From: Lolium rigidum
Taxonomy: Eukaryota > Streptophyta > Magnoliopsida > Poales > Poaceae
Length of the DNA stretch: 64,000 nucleotides
Assembly: GCF_022539505.1 (NCBI RefSeq)
Contig: NC_061512.1
Span: 248,698,510 to 248,762,509, forward strand
Reading direction: 5' to 3'
Part shown: positions 24,542 through 35,400 of the stretch, in pieces
How positions within the stretch are numbered: position 1 is the first letter of the stretch
How the letters are laid out: each line of letters starts with the position of its first letter
Program-made: the position numbers and the translations under genes
Notes under the pieces: model-generated
The model's database searches: none
What the model was told of the DNA's origin: nothing
Seen by the model: only the letters and a program-made list of their open reading frames with translations

Positions 24542-24796
24542 AACACCTCTCCTAAAATCTTGCATTTTACAGGCCCTAACAACAATTACCGATTCCAGAA
24601 TGAGCAGCCCACTTGCTTTTGCTGGTCCCCTACCAGAGCCGACCTGACTTTCTTGATGGAACTCGGGCAATCTTCATGCAGGTGCACCCTAATAGCGCCC
24701 TAGAGCTGAAGTTCTCGCCATTAAATCCTTAAGTCGCCCTTAAATCGTTATGAATCTCATGACACCAAGCTACAATACATGTAGACAAAACAAGAT

Positions 24797-24947
24797 TGTA
24801 ACATCCCNNNNNNNNNNNNNNNNNNNNNNNNNNNNNNNNNNNNNNNNNNNNNNNNNNNNNNNNNNNNNNNNNNNNNNNNNNNNNNNNNNNNNNNNNNNNN
24901 NNNNNNNGCATAATAGGCATCTGGACTTAAAAATCCGGGTGTTGACA
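24797..24947. mobile_element. LTR insertion containing an assembly gap
   Basis: Begins TGTAACATCCC, ends GGGTGTTGACA, and is flanked by the perfect duplication AAGAT (24792-24796, 24948-24952). The left end matches the solo LTR at 2129. All but 51 bases are hidden in the 100-N gap, so the real size is unknown. Confidence 0.75.
24808..24907. other. Assembly gap, 100 N
   Basis: Exactly 100 N, the usual placeholder for a gap of unknown length. It lies within the LTR insertion at 24797-24947. Confidence 0.99.
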
Positions 24948-25502
24948 AAGATCCACCAATACAAGGTAGCATACGAATCCTCATCTCATGAACACCACCA
25001 ACAACATCGATGTTGCTGGCGAGGTGGACCGCGAGATGGAGAAATCTTATTCGTGTTCCTTACAACGCGGTCATATCCACTAGTAACATAGAGATCAACA
25101 TTGGACATATGTTCAAGGTCCCCACCTCTGTCCGCCCATGAGACTGCTGTTGACTGTTGGACAAAGATGGGTGTTTCTTCTATTTCTTGTCAATATCCTT
25201 CAAACTTCACCCAACTACAAACGCCGTCTTAGATCATCTCTAACAGATCCCGTATAAACACGAACTAAAAACCCGGAGTTCAGTTCACCGAACTCGTGTT
25301 TACGACGTAGAACAGATCCCGTAAACCAAAACTGTAAAACAGAACGAACCTGTAAAGACAGGGTTTATCACAAAATTTTCATATGATCAAACAAATGACA
25401 CAGTCAAATGCAAACAACTCATGCATAGTTCATAGTGCAGACATCAAATGGCACAATCATAGCAAATAGTTCATAGTTCACCATCTCCTCTCACCGCCGG
25501 CA

Positions 25503-27145
25503 TCAAACCGAGGTTGGACCGTCGTGACCATCATCTCCACCACCTCCATGAGTCACCGAACCACCACCACTTGCCTCTTCACAAGCTAGTCTTCGTCTCT
25601 CCATGATCTCCGCCGAGGCCTCCTTGCACCACTCCATTTGTTGCTCATTCATGTCCTTTGTGCTCATCATCATGATCTCCCTCTCTTCGGCCAATAGTTG
25701 CTTCATTGCTTTGGCCTTCTTCACGTTGATCCTCATCTCCTCCAACCTGGCCTTGTTCCTTGCTTCCTCTCGGCTCGCTTCAACCTTGGCAAAACTCACC
25801 TCTTTCTTCTTCTCGATGATGACAAGCTTGGTCTCCAAAGTCTTGGCCGCTATCACCTCCTTGGACTTCATCATTTTATCAAACTTGTCCCTCAACACTG
25901 CTGCCTCCCCCTCGAGTTTGAGCCTCTCTTTGGCCTTCTTGTTTACCTCCGGCTTATTATTGTTCTGGCCCTCCTTCTCGTCCTCGGTATCGTCGAGCGT
26001 AATCATTGCAGATTTCTTGGGTGCTATTTCTTCGTCCCTTAATTGCCACTTGGGGAGGTGTTGAAGCACATCAAAGCAATGACGCATGGTGAACTCTTTC
26101 CCTTGCTTCCGGCCATGTCTATGTACCTCGCATCAGCAGTGCAGTCCTATATTTGCAAAACCAAACACAAATCGTCAATATGTGGCCACCAAACGAAACA
26201 AAAATTTTGCAAACATAAAATGCGAGCAAATTCACTCACATTTCGTCCACAGTTGCCCCGCTAGGATGATTCGACACCACTTGATCCATTGCTTCCGCCC
26301 ACTTGCTGCATGCCGATTTGATCGCGTCCCAACGTCCTTGGAGGAATCGGTACGTGCGATCGACAGGATGGCGAACATGCGGCATCAGTTTATGGAATTT
26401 CTCCTCGATGCATTGTTAGTAGCGCTTCCAGGTTTGATCGGTGTCGGAGACTGCATCCATCCCCACGGCGGCCCAAGCTCGGCACAAGGCCACATCTTCT
26501 ATTTCCGTGTATTTGTTCGCCCGTCTCTTCTTCCTCTTTCCATCGGTCTCCACCCCGACCACACCCTCGTTCCCTTCATCTTCTTTCCCTTCTTCTGCGT
26601 CGTCCTCATCTTCGCCCATCCCAACGTCGAACGGAGCGAGTGGGGTAATGTTTACCTCGTCCAACATCTCCATGTGCGAGGTGGGCCTCAATATCTACTC
26701 GCAATGAAAACTGAGGAAGAGTTGTAATTTGTACCTTGTTGACCCGCCGTCGAGCACGTCCTGGGCGTCGTTCGCGGTGGCTTCCGGCGGTGGCGGTGTT
26801 GACGGGGATGGGAACGGAGGCGGGGCGCCACGGCTCGTCGTCGCCTTCAACTTCGTCCTCTTCGACGCAGAATTCTTCGGTCTGGCGCGGGATGCCTTCG
26901 GCTTCGATGCGACCGCGCCTTTGGCGACAGCCGGGACATCAGCGCTGGCCGCCGTGGCACCGTCTTGCGGGACCACATGCGTTCCCGCGCCCCGCCGCTT
27001 GAGCACACCCGTCGACGAGACCATGGCAGCGACGTCGGCGGGGGTCGCGGGTGGTTGGTGTAGCGGAAGCTCCGGCGACCGCGGGAGAGGGTGGCGGGGC
27101 TTGCGAGCTAGCAACGGCGACCGGCTGGGTCGATTCGAGACTCAT
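25503..27145 (-). pseudogene. Harbinger ORF1 (Myb/SANT-like plus NAM-associated domain), broken
   Basis: The ATG at 27145 starts a Pro/Ala-rich N-terminus, which needs a frameshift to join the frame covering 26695-27114 (ends GGSTR at a GTACAAAT donor). The SANT-like domain follows (about 26270-26540): YTEIEDVALCRAWAAVG, TWKRY, a stop where Trp is expected, then WDAIKSACSKWAEAM. The last exon (25503-26087) gives a 190-residue charged coiled-coil region of the NAM-associated C-terminal type (KSKEVIAAKTLE, EEMRINVKKAKAM). The product would bind transposon ends with the transposase. A frameshift and a stop indicate a dead copy. Confidence 0.8.
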
Positions 27146-27355
27146 GGTGGCGAGATTGGACGATGGCGGCGCAGAGGACGGTGAGGGCGCGCAGATCGGC
27201 GGCGGCGGCGGTTGGAAGGAGGTGAAACTTTCCTCGCGCGTAAACTAGGGATTATGTTCGGGCTGCGTTCGGTTCGCTCGTTCGGCCCTTACAAATACAG
27301 ACCGAGCAAGGGTTTCGGTGTCAGCCCGATTTCCTTTTTCCAGTTGACTACTTTA

Positions 27356-29035
27356 GGGCATCTCCAACCGGGCGACCCATCCCGCGCCCGCGCGTCCGGA
27401 TGGGTCCAAACGGACAAAATCCCGGCCCAACGCGGGGACGCACCGCAAAAACGGACGGCCGCGGCGTCCGGAACGACGCAAACCCGGCCCAAATCTTGGC
27501 CGGGTTTGCGTGGCCGCGGATGGCACGCGGCGTCCTCGCGTGTCCGCCTGGTCCGCGTGGCTGGCCCACTCGTTGGTGCCCCAGGTCCTATTAAATGTGG
27601 ACTGGGGAAGGGGACTGTCCCTATCCAGTCCCCACTTTCCACTCCGGCCGCACGCGCGAGCTCGAAGCTTCCGCGCCGCCATGGCCCCGAAGCGCGAGTT
27701 CTCGCCATCCGCGAACGACCACGAGGCCGGCAGCAGCCGGCAAGTGGCGCCGGCGCCGGCGCCGTTTGCCATGGGGCCGCCGGCGACGCCCAGACGCGAG
27801 CGGATCTACGTCACCGTTGCGGTGGCGCAGATGTTCTGGGACGCCGGCGTCCCAATGCCGTGGGGGGACGTGCACCTCCCCCACGGCTGGCACCTGAGCC
27901 CAGATCGGGTTCCGGTGCCGCCCATCCCGGGCTCCGGCCGCGCCCGCGTCGCGGAGATCCGGAGGCGCCGCGCGCAGCTGCCGGCGGACCTCCAGCAGGA
28001 CCCCGCGTACGGCGACGCAAGTCCCAACTGGGACTCGTGGTTCGAGGTGGAGCACGATGCGCGCCGGCGCACGTGCTTCACATCCGCGACGGCGCGGCCG
28101 CGCACACCTGCAACGCGGGCAGGCCGCCGCCCCGGCGGGCTCTACATCGGCGAGCAGCCCCAGCCCCAGGCCCCACACCAGCCCCAGGCCCCGCACCAGC
28201 CCCAGGCCCAGGAGGAGGAGAATGACCCGGAGCTGCAGGCGGCGCTCGCGGCGTCCCGCGAGCGGCGAGGACCTCGACGAGCTGGCCAAATGGCCGCACC
28301 TCGCCGAGACGCTGCGCACCTCCGCGCTGGAGGAGGCGGCCAGGAAGACCCAGGAGGACGCCCAGGCGGAGGCGTGGGCCTTCCTCGTGCTGGCGCGCCG
28401 TCAGGAGGAGGCAACACGTCAGGCGGCGCTCCGGGAGGAGGAGGAGCGCCTGGCCACGGTCCGGCTGCAGGCGGAGCTGCAGGCCGCAGCGGAGGAGCAG
28501 CTCCGGCAGGAGTCCGCGCGGAGGGCACGACTGCGCAGGCCGGCGAACCCGCCGAACCCGCACTCCGCCTGGGAAAGGGCGCAGTGGGAGCCCTGGCCGG
28601 AGTCCCCGGTGCCCTCCGGCGTTTCGAGCCGGAACAGCGCGTCGCCGCCGGGGGGCGGCGTCGTCATCGACGCCGACGACGACGAGTACTACTGGGGGTA
28701 GTACTGCCGGCGGCCACCATGCTCGCAAACCCTGTCTAGGGTTTCTTTTTTTTTAGTTTAAAGCCCATATAGGGCTTTCTTTTGTGTAAAAATTGCCCAA
28801 AATAGGGCTAAGTTTAACTAACCAGTAGTTTATATTTATTTTCTGCTGTTTTTATTTTTCATTTTCATTTATGTTCTTTTTATTACATATGCGGTGCGTC
28901 CGTGCGTTGGGCGCAGCGTGCGACCCAAACGGACACGCGGACGCGGGGCACTGTTCGGGTGTCCGTTCGGCCACCCAAACGGCCCAAAACGGACGGCCCA
29001 GCGCGTCCGTTTGGGTCGCTCGGTTGGAGATGCCC
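27356..29035 (+). mobile_element. PIF/Harbinger-like element nested in the previous one
   Basis: Left end GGGCATCTCCAACCG and right end CGGTTGGAGATGCCC are exact inverse copies; TTA duplications lie at 27353-27355 and 29036-29038. It is GC-rich (CpG-dense) and carries one plus-strand ORF of unknown function. No transposase is visible. Confidence 0.87.
27681..28701 (+). pseudogene. Unknown transposon-borne protein, one frameshift
   Basis: The ATG at 27681 opens MAPKREFSPS.... The middle carries a distinctive block: VAVAQMFWDAGVPMPWG, LPHGWHLSP, VPVPPIPG, EIRRRRAQLP and SWFEVEHDARR (about 27810-28065), then a Gln/Pro repeat (QPQAPHQ). Near 28260 the frame must shift by one to continue as LDELAKWPHLAE, a long charged helix (about 28280-28540), and an acidic end DADDDEYYWG at 28701. 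I do not recognise a function. The helix and acidic tail suggest protein contacts. It may be a captured host gene or an element accessory gene. Confidence 0.55.
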
Positions 29036-29136
29036 TTATGGTATCTAATATGCACCGATTTACTAACCGAACCCTTAAAATTGCGTTTATTTTTTTGGTT
29101 TTAGCTAGTTTACGGGCTCTGTTAGAGATGCTCTTA

Positions 29137-29454
29137 CCAACCATTGTACATTTGTACATGTCTTAAGGATGTTTCGATCTTTTGCCTCAGCATTGCAATG
29201 ATGAATAATCGATGTGCAAAAAAGGCGTGACAAGAAGTCCATTGTGCCAAAAAAAGGCAGGGCAAGTCATGAAAGTACCAGGAAAGCTTTGGGTTAAAAA
29301 TGAGATTCCACGTGAGACGTGGAGTCCCCCGTACGATTACGCGCTTAAGCAAACTACCCTCGCCTCGCTCACCGGCCACCACCACTTCTCCCCTCCCAGT
29401 TTGCTTCTCCCCCACGCTCATCTGCTCCTCCCCGCGTCGCGCCCGAACCCTCCC
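29137..29454 (+). promoter_or_regulatory. UBX gene promoter and 5' UTR region
   Basis: The 318 bp between the Harbinger end and the UBX ATG must hold the core promoter. A CT-rich leader precedes the ATG (about 29370-29450). No clear TATA box seen. Confidence 0.4.
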
Positions 29455-32400
29455 ATGGCGTGGCCGCAGCAGGAGGCGATCGACACCTTCATCGGCATCA
29501 CCGGGGCCGACGAGGCCGTCGCCGTCCGCAAGCTCGAGGTACCGCCCAACTCTCCCCCCTCCCCTTACTGGATTCATCTGCCCGCCCAATCTAGCGCAAT
29601 CGGCTCGACCCACGCAGTGGATTTGGATGCGCCGTGTACGGATCGCTCAGTGCTGGTGGTTGTGGTGCAGTTGGTGGGCGGGCCTAGGGGAAAGGGGGCC
29701 TGCGCGTGGTGGGATTGAGGTGTGTCTGTGCCCGATTTGGTGGTGAATACCCGCGCTGCGTTGTGCTGCTGCTTGTGCAGTTATGGAGCGTAATTACTGC
29801 ATCAATCTCGTGAAAGCCCAGTTTGGTTATTACCTAACCCCCAATTTGCAGTTACTTGCAGTTTCGAGTTTCGACACGTCAACACCAAAACCAGGACATC
29901 TCAAAGTTAGGCTTGCAGATTTTGTGGGATTTTTCATCTAAGTTCCGTTGTTAGAATGGAATGTACACAAGCAGATAGTTTATAGTGTGATTTCCTAATG
30001 AGCATATTGCCTATGCTTAGTCCCATGATAGTTTATACTTGATGTTTCCATAAATTAACTCTGAGCACACATACCATTTGGGATACCATACCATGTTAAT
30101 TGAAATGCCTATCTTATTTATGGAATCACTTCGGAAAGCCCATTGTCTGTAAAGCCTTATAGGGTATCCTCTCTAAATTGATGGTTCAGATGCAGCATTG
30201 TGTTACTGTTGCATAACAAGAGCATCGTTTTGCCATCGATGTCATACTGTCATCTATATATTTATTAACAGTGGTTTATTGATGAATGTCACACAGGAAC
30301 ATGCTGGTGACCTTAACCAGGCAGTCAATTCGTACTTCAACGATGGAGCTGGCACAGCGTACGTGTTTCTAGTTTTCCGTATACAAACATTGCTTGTTAT
30401 TTGTGTTTTCCGAAGACACCTTTTCGTACCATATCTCTCTAAACTGTTCATTGGTGGCAGTAAAGAGATGCACGTTCAACTAATAAGGTTATAAGGGTAG
30501 CCATTTCGAAAAAAAAACTAATAAGGGTAGCCTGTCTCAAAGTTTTAACCACTCATTCTTGTGCTATGTGCAATTAGCTAAAATGACAGGTTGATTGGAC
30601 TAGGAGGGAGAACAGTTACCCTCCAGTTACTGTGTTGCGCTAGAGCAGATCATTGATGTCTTTGGTGTTTTTCAGGAACACAATCGATCAACCTATTGGA
30701 CCTGTTAATCTTGATGATATGGAGCTGGATGGACCACTTGATAACACATTTCAAAGATCTTTGTACCCTGAAGCTCTGCACGACCCTTTCGCATTGATGG
30801 ATCCAAATTTCCAGCAAATGGTTTTTGACAGAGCTGGCTCAGCTGGTACTGCCAGTCATGATGCGCAAGGTTCACACCCTATAGAGGCAACTGTCGATGT
30901 TAAAGATAGCAACGTTCAAACAGGTCCTTCTGGTCAGGCTTCTATCATTGAGAATGTCACTGGACATGGGTCTTTGTATGGCCCAGGAGGTCGTGAGACC
31001 ATCATAATTGATGATGACGAGGATGAGTTACCATATGGTCTATCCTCTCAGCATGCTAATTTCCCTAGCAGTGCATCGCAGCCAAACCCTCCTTTGCCAA
31101 CTGCTCCTCCACTGGTTCATGTGATAGACAATGACATAGAAGAGGAAATGATTCGGGCTGCAATTGAAGCTTCAAAAAGAGAGGCTGAAGAGCTGGCAAA
31201 TGTAAGCTGTTGACTCTCTCCTCTCTCTCTCTGCATAGGGCGTAGATTACAACGAGCTTGCTGAGTCTTGAACTTTTGATTTACTTAATATTTTATTAAA
31301 TAAAAACCAGACAGCAGAACAAGAACGGGCTCAACATCTAGATGGAATAAACTCCGAAGACATGGAAACTGCAGGTGCAACAATGGGAAGGTGAGTACTA
31401 ACTTTTACCCTCTAGCTCTTCATCCCCAGGCTACCTTATGGTGGTAGGCTGATAGAAATTGACCCCTTTTGTGTTTTCTTCCTTTCTGGAGGCAAGAATT
31501 AGTTACAGGAATGGCTGGAGCATCGACACAACTAACAGATGGAGAGAGCTCACAAGAGGACACTGAGGATGTTGAAGAAGAGCCATTAGTTAGACGCCGT
31601 TCTAGGCGCATCCCTTCTGGAGATACAGAGTCAAGACAGCCTATCGTCCCAGGTGATAGCCCTCCCTCAAGTTCACAGCCTCAAAACAGTGATCACCAGT
31701 ATAACAGAACTGATTTCCCATCAGAGGTATTATAACCATATAATCTGCACCTTATTAATATGAAATTATAAACGTTATTAAATTCGTTGCTCACATTCTT
31801 CTGTTGGAAAAGTGGGGTGGCATTTCTTCTGAGGAACATGATGAAGCCGTTATGCTTGAGGCTGCAATGTTTGGTGGAATTCCTGAAGCACCAACATATC
31901 CATTATCTATTCCATCGCATGCAAGCTCGAGTCATTATCCCCAAGTAGTGCATTCTCCACCACCGGAATTAACTGAACAGCGGTTATTACGAGAGCAGCA
32001 GGTCCGAATTTGAAGCTTTTACAGTGTTGGTGAGTGCAACAAATATCAGATGGTGACTTCTAATTTTTTATCACAGGATGACGAGTACCTGGCATCACTC
32101 CAAGCTGATCAAGAGAAGGAGATGAAGACTCTACAAGAAGCTGAGCTGCGTCAGTTGGAAGAAACTGCTGCAAGAGAATCTGCTCTTGAGAAACAAAAGC
32201 AAGAGGAGGAGGAAAGGCTTAAAAAGCAACTCGAGAAAGAGGTACCTTTCTGTTACAGATAGTAGTTCCGAAAACGACTGGATGATAAGTAACAATCTTT
32301 CTGACATGTGAATGATAGAATTGCCCAAGATACAACACACACATACATATGGTGGAGAAGAACACACAGATATTCTCGGCAACACACGTCTGCCTCTTTC

Positions 32401-35400
32401 TCTGTATTTCTCAACTCAGACTGAACTGATTTACATGGGGTTAAATAGCCAGACAACACTGCTAATACGCACCCACTAACCCACTACCTAGCATGCACAC
32501 ACACGCACTCACTTTTGCATGCAGCACACACGGTCAAGGCACCAACGGTTTGATCCACTAATGACTCCACTAACACGCACACACTTGAGTCGCTTCCAAG
32601 TTTCTGCAGATCACTGCTTGGAGATCATCGACGCATTCAGCAACTAACTACGTCCTCTTTTTTCTCCATCTCTAACTGCAACGCAACTTGACTACTGGGA
32701 CTTCTCGGAGCATGACACATGCAGCTAACTAAACACAAGATAACTAGCTTTTGCATTGTGCACGTGAACACAACTCTACGTGCACATTGCCGCAGCTATG
32801 ATTAATGCATGACTGATAAATAAACATGATCTAAACACTACTCTTAGCACTACTAACAAGATTGGTTCCAACAATCACCTCCCCAATCTTGTTATTGCTT
32901 ATTCCTCTCTTGAAACCAATGGACACTGATGCCGTCGGTGCAGCACGGAGACGGCCACCAATGCCATCTTGCCACACCGATTGTCGTCGTCGCCGCTGGC
33001 CTCAATGAGAGACTCACCTCCTACACCTTCACCGCAAGCGCGCCGCCATGACACGCTCGCTGCCGCATGTACGCCACCAGTGCCGCAACTTGCCGGTGAC
33101 TCACCTCGAAATTCTCCACCGGTGCTGCAACTCGCCGGTGACTCGCCTCCATGTTGCCGCCGATGACGCACCTTCTCGACGACTCAGACATGGACGATGA
33201 ACTCTTCATGGCAATGGCCTCCTCCACGCCATGGTCAGCACCTCCTTGCCGCCGGTGGCGCAACTTACCGGGCAGCACACCTTCCTCCATCGCTCGCGAC
33301 GCAGCTCGACGATGATGAAGACCCCGACCTCGATGAACGAGGCTCTGATACCAAATGATAGAATTGCCCAAGATACAACACACACATACATATGGTGGAG
33401 AAGAACACACAGATATTCTCGGCAACACACGTCTGCCTCTTTCTCTGTATTTCTCAACTCAGACTGAACTGATTTACATGGGGTTAAATAGCCAGACAAC
33501 ACTGCTAATACGCACCCACTAACCCACTACCTAGCATGCACACACACGCACTCACTTTTGCATGCAGCACACACGGTCAAGGCACCAACGGTTTGATCCA
33601 CTAATGACTCCACTAACACGCACACACTTGAGTCGCTTCCAAGTTTCTGCAGATCACTGCTTGGAGATCATCGACGCATTCAGCAACTAACTACGTCCTC
33701 TTTTTTCTCCATCTCTAACTGCAACGCAACTTGACTACTGGGACTTCTCGGAGCATGACACATGCAGCTAACTAAACACAAGATAACTAGCTTTTGCATT
33801 GTGCACGTGAACACAACTCTACGTGCACATTGCCGCAGCTATGATTAATGCATGACTGATAAATAAACATGATCTAAACACTACTCTTAGCACTACTAAC
33901 AAGATTGGTTCCAACAATTATTACAGCACCGATGTGATTATATGAAATTTAGTACTTAAGGCCGAGTTCTTTTGGCGGCTTCTCGGAGAAGCTGCCCTCC
34001 CCCCAGCTTCCTGGGGAAGCCGGTGACAAAATTTTGTGAGGCTTCCAAATGTGTTTAGCCTTAGCTATTCTAGAAGCCTCGGAAAATTTTAGAACCGGCT
34101 TTCCCAGAAAGCTGGGGGAGGGCAGCTTCTCCGAGAAGCCGTCAAAAGAACTGGGCCTAAGTGTTTTAGTAAAATTAGTGTTTTATTTTATCTTATGATA
34201 CAGTGTTCTTATTTTCGATTTCGTTTTCAAACAATATATACAATGATATTTAGCTTTGGTGGAGGTGTCATGAATCAGTACATTGTTATAGGCTTGTAGC
34301 TGATCTTTTTTAGTTTTGTTGGCAAGAAATACTTGTCAGAGTATGTTATGATTAGTGGAAGCAAGGTAGCCAAGACCTAAGAGTATGCGCTCACTGTTTT
34401 TAACCTTCGATATTTCTGTGTGAGTTGATCCATGTTCATCTTGGTCCTCAGGAGATATAATATAGGTGGTAATAGTGTTTAGTTTCGTGAAAACTTGGGG
34501 CATGTTTTGTTGATAGCTGAATTTTGCCACACTTTTTATGATAAGCTGTGACACGACACAAAAGGTCTGGCAGAAATTGGCCATCACAACTGGGGCAAGA
34601 TTTGCAACTTCTTTTCTAGAATACGTTAAACATGCAATCGAGTGTTCGGCCTTGAGATCTTGACTATCAAACTAGAGAGGTTTGTAAAAAAGTATGAGCA
34701 GATGAAAGGTGGGCTAGCTGTTAAGAAAGTATGGCAGTGAAACACACATTAGTCACACCCGTGGTAAAGCTTGGCAAAGTCTAGTTATGAATCAAAGTAT
34801 CTAACATGCCCAATATGATAACCAAGCTCTTTGCTTGTGTTCTTTCGTTGATGCTTTCTCGACATTTATTATTTGTTCTTCTTCCTTATAGATCATTTTC
34901 TGGTTCGCTTTTGGTGATATGCTGTTTATGCTGTTCCTGATTTTTTTTATGTTAATAGGAGCTTGAGTCAAGTCTTGCCACCAAACAAGCATCATTGCCA
35001 TCGGAGCCACCGTCAGGCGCGGAAGGTGTTATCACACTTGTAGTTCGCATGCCTGATGGTAGTCGACAGGGGCGTCGCTTTTTGAAATCTGATAAATTCC
35101 AGGTAAACTGCTTTTGACCTGCCAGGTTCCAAAATAGAAGCATTCATCACACTAGCCTCTTGCCACTGATGCTGTCTTCTGACATGCTGGTTTGCTCGCA
35201 GTCCCTTTTTGATTTCTTAGATGTTGGGCGGACTTGCAGGCCAGGAACCTACAAACTGGTAATTCGCTATTGTTATTTTTTTAATATTTCATATAGATAC
35301 TTCAACAAGTAAGAACTTGTGTTGATCAAAATGAGTGCAACCTAGTGTTCTTCCTTGTCAACTAGTATGTCAGACACTAGTGGTCACCTGAGTTTGTAAA

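Larger units (their letters stand above)
25232..29133 (-). mobile_element. PIF/Harbinger element with ORF1, hosting a second Harbinger
   Basis: Left end GATCATCTCTAACAGATCCCGTA pairs with right end TACGGGCTCTGTTAGAGATGCTC (few mismatches). Flanks carry TTA at 25229-25231 and 29134-29136. It contains a minus-strand ORF1 gene (25503-27145) and a younger Harbinger (27356-29035). No transposase is visible. Confidence 0.87.
32313..33916 (-). mobile_element. Non-autonomous copia-like LTR element in UBX intron 7
   Basis: Two 561-bp LTRs (32313-32873, 33356-33916), identical as far as I can read, enclose a 482-bp interior. On the minus strand the order is 5' LTR (TGTTGG...CTATCA), primer site TGGTATCAGAGCC (33341-33353), a non-coding interior with CCGGTGACTC repeats, polypurine tract AGATTGGGGAGGTGA, then 3' LTR. 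The primer site pairs with initiator Met tRNA, usual for copia. With 1604 bp and no gag or pol it depends on proteins from elsewhere. Identical LTRs mean a recent insertion. I see no matching 5-bp duplication (GTGAA left, ATTAT right). Confidence 0.88.

Noticed and set aside
27353..28739. Several long frames on both strands of the nested Harbinger-like element
   Set aside because: High GC leaves many frames open; only the plus frame from 27681 keeps a consistent protein-like composition.
32899..33171. Open frames inside the copia-like element
   Set aside because: They arise from CCGGTGACTC-type repeats; there is no gag or pol motif and the interior is only 482 bp.
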